Shown one piece after another: positions 1 through 6,077 of a stretch of 7,362 nucleotides of DNA. The number at the start of each line of letters is the position of its first letter. Position 1 is the first letter of the stretch. Origin of the DNA: an uncultured Aquabacterium sp. (GTDB taxonomy: Bacteria; Pseudomonadota; Gammaproteobacteria; Burkholderiales; Burkholderiaceae_C); the NCBI GenBank assembly GCA_937923225.1, contig CALAKR010000410.1, forward strand, positions 1 to 7,362, in the 5' to 3' direction. The notes beneath the pieces are model-generated. The model was not told the DNA's origin. It did no database searches and saw nothing but the letters and a program-made list of their open reading frames with translations. A program made the position numbers and the translations under genes.

Positions 1-1
1 G

Positions 2-535
2 GTGTACGCCACCGTGTATGGCGCCTTCGCGGCGCTGCCCATCTTCCTGATCTGGATCTTCCTGAGCTGGCTGATCGTGCTGCAGGGGGCGGTGGTGGCG
101 GCGTATGCGCCCAGCCTGCTGTCGCGCGTGAAGCGCTGGCCTGACGCACCGGGCCACCGCTTTCAGATGGCGCTGGCCCTGGTCAAGACGCTGGCCGATG
201 TGCAGCACACGGACACGGCCGGTTACTCATCCTTGCGCCTGGCGCAGATGCTGCGCACGGATCCGCTGCAGATCGAGCCGGTGATCGAGGTGCTGACAGA
301 GCTGGATTGGGTGGCCCGCCTGGACGAGCCCGAACAGGACGATGGCGGCCGCTTCGTGCTGCTGTGCAACCCGGGCCGCACCTCGGTGGCGCCGCTGGTA
401 CGCCAGTTGCTGCTGGGCCCCGACACCTGGAGCCAGGATTTCTGGCGGCACGCGCGCTTCGACGACATCACCCTGGCCGAGGCGCTGGGGGCTCCATCGG
501 CCGTGGTGGCCCTGGGGCAAACACCGAGCAAATAA
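2..535 (+). CDS. YihY/BrkB-family (UPF0761) inner-membrane protein, 3' part only
   Basis: This is the C-terminal 177 codons of a membrane protein whose 5' end lies left of the window. The GTG at base 2 is most likely an internal valine codon rather than the start. The visible part opens with a long hydrophobic stretch (about residues 3-37) that has the YGAFAALPIFLIW and LSWLIVLQGA pattern of the last two membrane segments in the YihY/BrkB family. A soluble tail of about 140 residues follows. Its middle (about residues 75-135) reads like a winged-helix fold, with short helices and then a strand-rich piece ending in FVLLCNPGRTSVAPL. The family was once called ribonuclease BN by mistake, and its role is not settled. 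A cytoplasmic C-terminal extension of this kind is familiar in betaproteobacterial members. The gene ends in TAA at 533-535, with no terminator hairpin visible after it. Family assignment is fairly safe; function is unknown. Confidence 0.82.
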   Translation: MYATVYGAFAALPIFLIWIFLSWLIVLQGAVVAAYAPSLLSRVKRWPDAPGHRFQMALALVKTLADVQHTDTAGYSSLRLAQMLRTDPLQIEPVIEVLTELDWVARLDEPEQDDGGRFVLLCNPGRTSVAPLVRQLLLGPDTWSQDFWRHARFDDITLAEALGAPSAVVALGQTPSK

Positions 536-542
536 GGCGCCC

Positions 543-556
543 TTAACCCGGGTTAA
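543..556. promoter_or_regulatory. 14-bp perfect palindrome, candidate operator
   Basis: The bases TTAACCCGGGTTAA form an uninterrupted inverted repeat. It begins 8 bases after the YihY-family stop codon and lies 165 bases upstream of the CBS-gene start. It has no loop and no T-run, so it is not an intrinsic terminator. Its centre lies about 37 bases upstream of an AT-rich -10-like element at 584-589, a distance that would suit a dimeric regulator binding near a -35 box. I do not recognise the regulator. The symmetry is seen directly; the operator role is inference. Confidence 0.35.
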
Positions 557-571
557 ACGGTGGCGTTCACT

Positions 572-598
572 GTCGATCGACGTTATATTGGTTTTAAA
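572..598 (+). promoter_or_regulatory. AT-rich promoter-like segment before the CBS gene
   Basis: A second short palindrome, GTCGATCGAC (572-581), is followed at once by the only clearly AT-rich patch in this part of the window. The patch contains TATATT (584-589) and TTTAAA (593-598), either of which could be a -10 element. No good -35 hexamer sits at the usual 16-18 base spacing; the nearest options, such as TGGCGT at 561-566, are poor. A promoter here would give a leader of roughly 110-125 bases before the CBS gene. Its activity might depend on an activator bound at the palindrome at 543-556. Confidence 0.3.
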
Positions 599-705
599 CG
601 CGAAGCTGGACCCGCTCGGCCATCAGCCGTTTGCGGCACACTGTTGTCCCACACCTCGTGGTGCCGGTTGGCGTGATCCGCCGCGGCGCCGCAGATCCCG
701 CCCCC

Positions 706-713
706 AAAGGAGA
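706..713 (+). promoter_or_regulatory. Strong Shine-Dalgarno site of the CBS gene
   Basis: AAAGGAGA lies 7 bases before the ATG at 721. It fixes that codon as the start rather than the in-frame upstream start at 631, whose extra 30 residues do not look like protein of this family. It is the best ribosome-binding site in the window. Confidence 0.85.
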
Positions 714-720
714 CTTCCCC

Positions 721-1188
721 ATGAAAGTCAGCGACATCCTCCGCGTCAAAGGCAACACGCTGTTCACCGTCCGCCCTGAGGACCCGCTGTCCGAAGCCGC
801 CACCACCATGGCCCAGCACGACATCGGCTCGCTGGTGGTGATGGAGCACGGTGAACTGGTGGGCATGCTCACTTTCCGGGAAGTGATCCAGGCCGTGGTG
901 CGCAACGATGGCGCCTTCGGCTCGCAGGCCGTGCGCTCGGTGATGGACGACCACCCGCTCACCTGCACCCCCGAGACCGAGATCGACGAAGTGCGCCGCA
1001 TGATGCTCAACCGCCATGCCCGCTACATGCCCGTGCTGACCAACCGCACGCTGGCCGGTGTGATCTCCTTCTACGACGTGGCCAAGGCCGTGGTCGATGG
1101 GCAGGATTTCGAGAACCGCATGCTCAAGGCCTACATCCGCGACTGGCCGGTGGAAGAGAACGCCGGCGAGCGCCAGGCGCTGCTCTGA
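721..1188 (+). CDS. Tandem CBS-domain protein
   Basis: This is a stand-alone protein of 155 residues made of two CBS motifs and little else. The first spans about residues 5-60 (MKVSDIL start, IGSLVVMEHGELVGMLTFREV). The second spans about 72-126 (VRSVMDDHPLTCTPETEIDE, then ARYMPVLTNRTLAGVISFYDV). Paired CBS motifs form a Bateman module, which in known proteins binds AMP, ATP, S-adenosylmethionine or NADH and reports energy or redox state to a partner. No catalytic domain is attached, so the partner cannot be named from the sequence. The acidic, polar C-terminal tail (about 140-155) is probably flexible. The gene has its own AT-rich upstream region and an intrinsic terminator about 80 bases after its TGA, so it looks monocistronic. 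Small proteins annotated only as CBS domain-containing protein are common in Burkholderiales. Family is near certain; the ligand is unknown. Confidence 0.93.
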   Translation: MKVSDILRVKGNTLFTVRPEDPLSEAATTMAQHDIGSLVVMEHGELVGMLTFREVIQAVVRNDGAFGSQAVRSVMDDHPLTCTPETEIDEVRRMMLNRHARYMPVLTNRTLAGVISFYDVAKAVVDGQDFENRMLKAYIRDWPVEENAGERQALL

Positions 1189-1270
1189 GCCCTGCCTGAT
1201 CGCCCCTCAGCGCCCGGCTTTTCGGTCGGTGCGCGTTGCGTGTGCACGCTTCCTGTGCACCGCCCCCCAG

Positions 1271-1297
1271 ACCCGGCCTTGGCGCCGGGTTTTGTCT
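1271..1297 (+). terminator. Rho-independent terminator after the CBS gene
   Basis: A 7-bp perfect G/C-rich stem pairs ACCCGGC (1271-1277) with GCCGGGT (1284-1290) around a 6-base loop, CTTGGC. It is followed by TTTTGTCTT. The position, about 80 bases after the CBS stop codon and before aroC, fits the end of the CBS transcript. Confidence 0.75.
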
Positions 1298-1308
1298 TGG
1301 GGGACAAT
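1279..1308 (+). promoter_or_regulatory. Likely aroC promoter overlapping the terminator
   Basis: TTGGCG (1279-1284; four of six match TTGACA) and GACAAT (1303-1308) are separated by 18 bases and would start transcription near 1315, leaving a leader of about 25 bases before aroC. A GACAAT-type -10 embedded in GGGGACAATAACGG is, as I recall, common in Burkholderiales. The -35 hexamer begins in the loop of the preceding terminator, so the two elements share DNA. The -10 is convincing by eye; the -35 is moderate. Confidence 0.55.
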
Positions 1309-1340
1309 AACGGTTTCCCCCACGCATTCCAGACCTCTCC

Positions 1341-2444
1341 ATGGCCGGCAGCACCTTCGGACACCTGTTCACCGTTTCCAACTTCGGCGAATCTCACGGC
1401 CCGGCCATCGGCTGCGTGATCGACGGCTGCCCGCCCGGCCTGGAACTGACCGAGGCCGACATCCAGCACGACCTGGACCGCCGCCGCCCCGGCACCTCGC
1501 GCCATGTCACCCAGCGAAACGAGCCCGATGCCGTCGAGATCCTCTCCGGCGTCTACGAGGGCAAGACCACCGGCGCGCCCATCGCCCTGCTGATCCGCAA
1601 CACCGACCAGCGCAGCAAAGACTACGGCAACATCCTGCAGACCTTCCGCCCCGGCCACGCTGATTACACCTACTGGCACAAGTACGGCATCCGTGATCCG
1701 CGTGGTGGTGGCCGCTCGTCGGCCCGCCTGACGGCGCCCATGGTGGCGGCCGGTGCCGTGGCCAAGAAGTGGCTGAAGGAACATCACGGTGTCGCCATCC
1801 GCGCCTGCATGACGCAGCTGGGCAATGTGCCCATCGCCTTCGAGGGCTGGGAGCATGTGCCTCAGAACCCGTTTTTCGCGCCCAATGCCAGCCAGATCGA
1901 GGCGCTTGAGGCCTACATGGACGATCTTCGCAAGGAAGGTGATTCGTGTGGGGCGCGCCTGTATGTGGAGGCCAGCGGCATGCCGGTGGGCCTGGGCGAG
2001 CCTCTGTTCGACAAGCTGGACGCCGACATCGCCTACGCGATGATGGGCATCAACGCTGTCAAGGGCGTGGAGATCGGCGCGGGCTTCGGCTGCGTCACGC
2101 AAAAGGGCAGCGAGCACGGCGATGGCCTGACGCCCGAGGGCTTCATGTCCAACCACGCGGGTGGCGTGCTGGGTGGCATCTCCACCGGGCAGGACATCCG
2201 CGTGTCGATCGCGATCAAGCCGACCAGCTCGATCCGCACGCCGCGCCCCTCGATCGACCTGGATGGCAACCCCGCCACGGTCGAGACCTTCGGCCGCCAC
2301 GACCCCTGCGTGGGCATCCGCGCCACGCCGATCGCCGAGGCTATGCTGGCGCTGGTGCTGATCGACCATGCGTTGCGGCACCGTGCGCAGTGCGGTGATG
2401 TGTCGGTGAGCACGCCGAAGATCGCTGCGCAACGGCCAGAGTGA
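1341..2444 (+). CDS. aroC: Chorismate synthase
   Basis: AroC catalyses the last step of the shikimate pathway, the anti-1,4-elimination of phosphate from EPSP to give chorismate. It uses reduced FMN as cofactor without net redox change. At 367 residues it is full length for the bacterial monofunctional enzyme (E. coli, 361). All the signature motifs are present: GESHG at 16-20 with catalytic His19, RPGHADYTY with catalytic His106, GGGRSSAR with the FMN-contacting RSS at 125-127, NA at 238-239, KPTSS at 293-297 and GRHDPC with Arg319. Arg48 and Arg54 are also kept. The start [10 protein letters not shown] matches the usual family N-terminus, so ATG 1341 is secure although no Shine-Dalgarno sequence precedes it. 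The gene probably has its own promoter at 1279-1308. It ends 18 bases from the convergent gloA stop, with no clear terminator between them. Its product is the substrate of the pabB-pabC enzyme encoded just beyond gloA. Confidence 0.98.
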   Translation: MAGSTFGHLFTVSNFGESHGPAIGCVIDGCPPGLELTEADIQHDLDRRRPGTSRHVTQRNEPDAVEILSGVYEGKTTGAPIALLIRNTDQRSKDYGNILQTFRPGHADYTYWHKYGIRDPRGGGRSSARLTAPMVAAGAVAKKWLKEHHGVAIRACMTQLGNVPIAFEGWEHVPQNPFFAPNASQIEALEAYMDDLRKEGDSCGARLYVEASGMPVGLGEPLFDKLDADIAYAMMGINAVKGVEIGAGFGCVTQKGSEHGDGLTPEGFMSNHAGGVLGGISTGQDIRVSIAIKPTSSIRTPRPSIDLDGNPATVETFGRHDPCVGIRATPIAEAMLALVLIDHALRHRAQCGDVSVSTPKIAAQRPE

Positions 2445-2462
2445 GGGCCTGCGCTGCAAGCG

Positions 2463-2867
2463 TCAGATCGGCGATCCGTGCTGGATTAACTCGACCTTGT
2501 ACCCATCAGGATCCGTCACGAAGGCGATGATGGTGTTGCCGCCCTTGACCGGGCCGGGCTCGCGCGAAATGCTGCCGCCCAGGGTAGCCGTGAGCGCACG
2601 CACCTTGTCGCAGGCGGCGGCGATGTCGTCCATGCCTAGGGCGATGTGGCCGTAGGCGTTGCCCAGCTCGTACTTCTCTGTGCCGTAGTTGTAGGTGAAC
2701 TCCAGCTCGGCGTGCTCGGGATTGGGGCCGTAGCCCAGGTAGGCCAGGGTGTACTGCTGCTCGGGCCGGTCGACGGTGCGCAGCAGCGTCATGCCCAAAG
2801 CCTGGGTGTAGAAATCGATGGAGCGCTGGAGGTTGCCAACGCGCAGCATGGTGTGCAGCAGGCGCAT
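2463..2867 (-). CDS. gloA: Glyoxalase I (lactoylglutathione lyase)
   Basis: This is a cytosolic VOC-fold enzyme that isomerises the hemithioacetal of methylglyoxal and glutathione to S-lactoylglutathione, the first step of the glyoxalase detoxification route. The 134 residues align along their length with E. coli GloA, from [20 protein letters not shown] to [10 protein letters not shown]. The four metal ligands are all present: His5, Glu56, His74 (AYGHIAL) and Glu126. The last is shifted by four residues relative to E. coli because of a short insertion near residue 95 (ALTATLGG). The overall form resembles the short, Ni/Co-dependent bacterial type. The ATG at 2867 has no good Shine-Dalgarno site, but the N-terminus is the conserved one. 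The gene is the last of the leftward set, 120 bases after pabBC, so it could be read from upstream or from an unrecognised promoter in that gap. No glyoxalase II gene is in the window. Confidence 0.97.
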   Translation of the reverse strand: MRLLHTMLRVGNLQRSIDFYTQALGMTLLRTVDRPEQQYTLAYLGYGPNPEHAELEFTYNYGTEKYELGNAYGHIALGMDDIAAACDKVRALTATLGGSISREPGPVKGGNTIIAFVTDPDGYKVELIQHGSPI

Positions 2868-2987
2868 GGAGGGGCTTTCAAGGGGAGTGGAACGGGGAGA
2901 GGGCGTCAGTCTGCCAAAGATCGGCGCCGTGCGGTGCCGTGTCGGCAGGAAACCCAGCCTCGGGCTCTGCCATGGTGAGCACCAGCA

Positions 2988-4835
2988 TCACACTCCGGGA
3001 CTCAACACGACCTCGACCCAGCCACGCACGCTGTTGATCAGGGCCATGCCTTGCGCGTCAGGCAGATCACGCAGTGTCAGTACGCGCTCCTGCAACCGGC
3101 CCTCGGCCAACAGGGCTTCGCGCATCACACCGGGCAGCAGGCCACTTGACAGAGGCGGTGTGAACCACTGGCCATCGAATTGCAGGGCCACGTTGCCGAT
3201 GGTGAATTCGGTCAGATCGCCGCGCTCGTTGTGCAGCAGGGTGTCGAAGATGCCGGCGGGTGGGGCGAACGGGGCGTAGGCCGCCCGCTGTGTGGTCTTG
3301 TGGCGGATGAACTCATCGCGCTCAGCCCGCGGGATCGGATGCTGCGCCAGCACGACCGGGCGTGGCCCCGCCGGCGCATCAGGCAGTGGCGCGGCTTCGG
3401 CGCGCGGCCGGCCCCTGGCATCCAGCAGCAGCCTCAGCTTGAAGATCCCTTGCGGATGCGCGTGGGCCAGCGCCTGCAGCGCGTCGATGCACGCGGCTTT
3501 CACGCCCTCATCCCAGCGGTGGTTGAAGTGGCGTGCGGAGCGGGCCAGGCGGGCCAGGTGGCCGTCCAGGCGCGGGATGTGGCCGTCTTGCAGGCGCAGT
3601 GACTCGAGCAGGTCGAAGGGCTGATCGGCCCGGCGCAGGAAGGCCTGCTTGGCTTGCCACTCTTGTGCTTCGCCTTCGGGGGTGGCATCGAGCGTGATGC
3701 CGCTGCCGATGCCGCAGTGCAATGTCCAGGGCGCGGTGGGCGGCGGGGTGTGCACGGCCACGGTGCGGATGGGCACGTTGACGGTGACACGGCCGCCTGG
3801 CGCCATCACGCCGGAGGCACCGCAGTACACACCGCGTGGCGCGCCTTCCATGCGCGCGATGTGGTGCATGGCCTGGCGCTTGGGCGCACCCGTCACCGAG
3901 CCACAAGGGAACAACGCCGCGAAGACCTCGCTCAGGCGCAGGCCCGGGCGCGTGCGTGCAGTGATGGTGGAGGTCATCTGCCACACGGTGGGCAGGGCCT
4001 GCACCTCGAAAAGCGCCGGCACGGTCACGCTGCCGACCTGGGCCACGCGCGACAGGTCGTTGCGCAGCAGGTCCACGATCATCAGATTCTCGGCCCGCTC
4101 TTTGGGGCTGGTGCGCAGGTGGTCGGCGGCGCGCTGGTCTTGCGTCAGCTCGGCTGCGCGCGGGGCGGTGCCCTTCATGGGCCGGGTGGTGAGCAGATCA
4201 CCATCCCAGTCGAAGAACAGCTCCGGCGAGACGCTGAGCACGGCGCCGGGCTGGCGTGCCACGGCGCGGCCATCGAGCATCAGGCCGTAACCACCGGGCT
4301 GGCTGCGCTGCAGGGCCTGAAAGTAGGCGTGCAGGGCCGGGGTGGGCGCTGCCTTGTCCTCGGGCTCGAACGCTGCGCGCAGCGGTGCGGTCAGGTTGAT
4401 CTGGTAGACCTCGCCGTTGCGGATCAGCTCGCGGATCTGCTCGACCTGCTGGTGCAGGCGGGCATCGCTCAAGGCGGCATCCCAGGGGCCGGCGCGCCAG
4501 CTGTCTTTCGCATCGGGCGCCGTGTCACCATTGTCTGCAGGCCAGGCCTGCGCTTTGGTGAACACGGCCCATGCGGCGTACGGCGTGCCGGGCGGCAAGG
4601 CCTTGACGGGCAGGTGCGCATCCAGCCCCGGCGCGGCCTCATAGGCTACCCAGCCCACGCACCAGGCGCCGTCTTTCGCGGCGCGGTGGGCCTCGTCCAG
4701 CAGGGCAGGCACCTGCTTGGGGTCGTGTGCCACCAGCCAGCGCGAGGGCTGGTGAAAGGCCAGGCGCCGGCGTGTGCCGGCCTGATCGGGGAAATCGATC
4801 AGGGCCGTGGGGTAGTGGGAATCGACGTCCAGCAT
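2988..4835 (-). CDS. pabB: Fused aminodeoxychorismate synthase component I and aminodeoxychorismate lyase (PabB-PabC)
   Basis: This is a 615-residue fusion that turns chorismate into p-aminobenzoate for folate synthesis. Residues about 1-400 are the chorismate-binding PabB part: GEVYQINLT (141-149), SPELFF (203-208), RPMKGT (218-223), GSVTGAPK (312-319) and VPIRT (354-358). Lys221 in RPMKGT is the PabB-type lysine; anthranilate synthase TrpE has alanine there, so this is PabB and not TrpE. Residues about 405-615 are the PLP-dependent PabC part: the Schiff-base lysine is Lys513 in RHKTTQR, followed by LTEFTIGN (541-548), GLLPGVMRE (565-573) and NSVRGWVEV (601-609). No glutamine amidotransferase domain is present, so ammonia must come from a PabA/TrpG encoded elsewhere. 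Such fusions are known in many bacteria. The start lies 57 bases after dsbB, has no clear Shine-Dalgarno site and sits just behind a strong hairpin. aroC, which makes the substrate, lies about 0.5 kb away on the other strand. Confidence 0.95.
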   Translation of the reverse strand: MLDVDSHYPTALIDFPDQAGTRRRLAFHQPSRWLVAHDPKQVPALLDEAHRAAKDGAWCVGWVAYEAAPGLDAHLPVKALPPGTPYAAWAVFTKAQAWPADNGDTAPDAKDSWRAGPWDAALSDARLHQQVEQIRELIRNGEVYQINLTAPLRAAFEPEDKAAPTPALHAYFQALQRSQPGGYGLMLDGRAVARQPGAVLSVSPELFFDWDGDLLTTRPMKGTAPRAAELTQDQRAADHLRTSPKERAENLMIVDLLRNDLSRVAQVGSVTVPALFEVQALPTVWQMTSTITARTRPGLRLSEVFAALFPCGSVTGAPKRQAMHHIARMEGAPRGVYCGASGVMAPGGRVTVNVPIRTVAVHTPPPTAPWTLHCGIGSGITLDATPEGEAQEWQAKQAFLRRADQPFDLLESLRLQDGHIPRLDGHLARLARSARHFNHRWDEGVKAACIDALQALAHAHPQGIFKLRLLLDARGRPRAEAAPLPDAPAGPRPVVLAQHPIPRAERDEFIRHKTTQRAAYAPFAPPAGIFDTLLHNERGDLTEFTIGNVALQFDGQWFTPPLSSGLLPGVMREALLAEGRLQERVLTLRDLPDAQGMALINSVRGWVEVVLSPGV

Positions 4836-4842
4836 GTTGAGG

Positions 4843-4860
4843 GCCGCGTGGGCCCGCGGC
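4843..4860 (-). promoter_or_regulatory. GC-rich hairpin just upstream of the pabBC start
   Basis: GCCGCG (4843-4848) and CGCGGC (4855-4860) form a perfect 6-bp stem around a 6-base loop. In the leftward mRNA the hairpin ends 7 bases before the pabBC ATG. It has no U-tract, so it is not a standard terminator. It occupies the place where a Shine-Dalgarno site would lie and could lower or gate translation of pabBC. The structure is seen; the role is inferred. Confidence 0.35.
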
Positions 4861-4892
4861 GGATAAATGGGGCGTGGACGGGCGCTGCCGGT

Positions 4893-5387
4893 TCAGGCCA
4901 GACGCCGACGGCGTGACAGCGCACAGGCCAGGGCCAGCACGCCGACCAGGGCGAACAGGGCCAGGCTCCAGAACTCGTAGGGCACGCCCAGCAGCGTGGT
5001 GGCCGCATCCGCGCAGGAGGCGCGCACCTCGAAGACCTCGGGCCAGCGGGTGTCCAGGCCCAGGCCACCCACGATGCGATCAGCCAGCGTGAGCGCGCAC
5101 GAGGTGCTCTTGGCGGCCACAAAGTGCTGCCACAGCGCCGCGGCGACGCCCGAGGCGGCCAAGGGCACGGCCAGCACGGCCAGGGCACGGCGCACCGGTG
5201 CCGAGGGCAGGGCGGCGGCCATCAGGCACACCACGGCGATCACGATGAACAGCAGGCGCTGCAGGATGCACCAGGGGCAGGGCTCCATGCCGAACTGGTG
5301 TTGAGACACCAACGCGCCACCCACGGCGGCGGCACACACCAGGCCCAGCAGGGCCAGCACCTTGCGGGAAGGGGACTGCGCTGTCAT
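4893..5387 (-). CDS. dsbB: Disulfide bond formation protein B
   Basis: DsbB is the inner-membrane quinone reductase that reoxidises the periplasmic oxidase DsbA and passes the electrons to ubiquinone. The predicted protein has 164 residues. It shows four hydrophobic segments at about 12-30, 43-60, 67-86 and 142-158. The first periplasmic cysteine pair is CPWC (37-40), followed by Arg44 at the position of the quinone-linked arginine. The second pair is Cys97 (STSCALTLADRI) and Cys125 (ASCADAATTLLGVPYEFWSL). All four catalytic cysteines are therefore kept. A TTG at 5399 would add four residues, but it overlaps the upstream stop codon, and its GAGG bases make a Shine-Dalgarno site for the ATG at 5387, which I prefer. 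The gene starts 8 bases after the RidA-family gene, which implies co-transcription. No dsbA is present in the window. Confidence 0.95.
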   Translation of the reverse strand: MTAQSPSRKVLALLGLVCAAAVGGALVSQHQFGMEPCPWCILQRLLFIVIAVVCLMAAALPSAPVRRALAVLAVPLAASGVAAALWQHFVAAKSTSCALTLADRIVGGLGLDTRWPEVFEVRASCADAATTLLGVPYEFWSLALFALVGVLALACALSRRRRLA

Positions 5388-5393
5388 GGCGGG

Positions 5394-5397
5394 CCTC
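5394..5397 (-). promoter_or_regulatory. Shine-Dalgarno site that sets the dsbB start
   Basis: On the minus strand GAGG lies 6 bases before the ATG at 5387 and overlaps the TGA of the upstream RidA-family gene (5396-5398). This arrangement supports translational coupling and argues against the TTG start at 5399. Confidence 0.6.
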
Positions 5398-5854
5398 AAT
5401 CGCGCACTTCGGCGATCAGTTCGATCTCGACGCAGGCGCCCAGCGGGATCTGCGCCACGCCGAAGGCGCTGCGGGCATGGCGGCCGGCATCGCCGAAGAC
5501 CTCGGCCAGCAGCTCGGAGCAGCCGTTGGTGACCAGGTGCTGTTCGGTGAAGTCGGGCGTGCTGTTGACCAGACTCATGACCTTGACGATGCGCACCACC
5601 TTGTCCAGATCACCCACGGCCGCGTTGAGCGTGCCCAGCAGGTCGATGGCCAAGGCACGGGCGGCCTGCTGGCCTTCGGCGGTGGTGATGTCTTTGCCCA
5701 ACTGGCCTACCCAGACTTTGCCGTCCTTCTTGGCGATGTGGCCGGAGAGAAACACCAGGTTGCCCGTGCGCATGAAGGGCAGGTAGGCGGCGGCGGGCGT
5801 GGCCACGGGGGGCAGGGTGATGCCGAGGTCGGTCAGGCGTTGGGCGATGGACAT
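5396..5854 (-). CDS. RidA/YjgF/YER057c/UK114-family protein
   Basis: This 152-residue protein belongs to the Rid superfamily. Classic RidA hydrolyses reactive enamine/imine intermediates released by PLP enzymes. It is longer than classic RidA (about 128 residues) and has the N-terminus MSIAQRLTDLGITLP typical of a separate, longer subgroup, so its substrate is uncertain and I give no symbol. Visible family features are GNLVFLSGHI (31-40), the helix around TAEGQQAARALAIDLLGTL, VKVMSLVNSTPDF, and RHARSAFGVAQIPLGACVEIE (125-145). Arg128 there matches the substrate-carboxylate-binding arginine of RidA. The open frame extends upstream to 6247, but the added residues lack family similarity, so the ATG at 5854 is the likely start even though its Shine-Dalgarno site is poor. 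It is the first gene of the leftward set and sits 8 bases from dsbB. Confidence 0.92.
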   Translation of the reverse strand: MSIAQRLTDLGITLPPVATPAAAYLPFMRTGNLVFLSGHIAKKDGKVWVGQLGKDITTAEGQQAARALAIDLLGTLNAAVGDLDKVVRIVKVMSLVNSTPDFTEQHLVTNGCSELLAEVFGDAGRHARSAFGVAQIPLGACVEIELIAEVRD

Positions 5855-6077
5855 GGTGTGAGCGCGGCGGGCCGCAGGGAAGATGGAATGCAAGGCCAGG
5901 GCTTTGCGCGGAGCGGCAATACGGCTGGCGACAAGGCTGGCGATGGGCGATCCTACACCGCGCGCGCCGGCCCCGCCAGGAGCTTGGGTTTCCCCTGGTA
6001 CAGCGTGCGCCGCAACATGTCGATAAGGGTGTGGGGGACCTGCGTCGGGCGCCCTCGTGTCGGAGACAGACAGACCC
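5855..6077. other. Divergent intergenic spacer
   Basis: These 223 bases separate the leftward RidA-family gene from the rightward GGDEF gene and must hold the promoters of both. I found no convincing -35/-10 pair in either direction. A short inverted repeat, CCAGG (5976-5980) with CCTGG (5994-5998), lies near the middle. Open frames that cross the spacer look like chance in GC-rich DNA. Confidence 0.5.
6062..6065 (+). promoter_or_regulatory. Probable Shine-Dalgarno site of the GGDEF gene
   Basis: GGAG lies 12 bases before the ATG at 6078, which is longer than the usual 5-9. It is the only reasonable site near the first in-frame ATG after the TAA at 6024-6026. An in-frame GTG at 6057 lies upstream of this motif and has no better site. 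Confidence 0.4.

Noticed and set aside
1131..2459. A 442-codon open frame antisense to aroC
   Set aside because: It lies opposite a certain chorismate synthase gene, its translation is low-complexity and rich in Ala, Gly, Arg and His, and it matches no family. Long antisense frames are expected in DNA with high GC at third codon positions.
2445..2462. Bidirectional terminator between aroC and gloA
   Set aside because: The 18-base gap has no stem of useful length and no T- or A-run on either side.
2953..2967. Possible terminator hairpin after pabBC (AGCC/GGCT)
   Set aside because: The stem is only four base pairs around a three-base loop and has only a short T-run in the leftward direction, too weak to call.
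2988..4835. Anthranilate synthase TrpE as an alternative to PabB
   Set aside because: The motif RPMKGT carries the PabB-type lysine instead of the TrpE alanine, and a PabC domain is fused at the C-terminus.
3654..4916. A 420-codon open frame antisense to pabBC
   Set aside because: It has the same shadow composition, lies opposite a gene with all PabB and PabC motifs, and has no recognisable domain.
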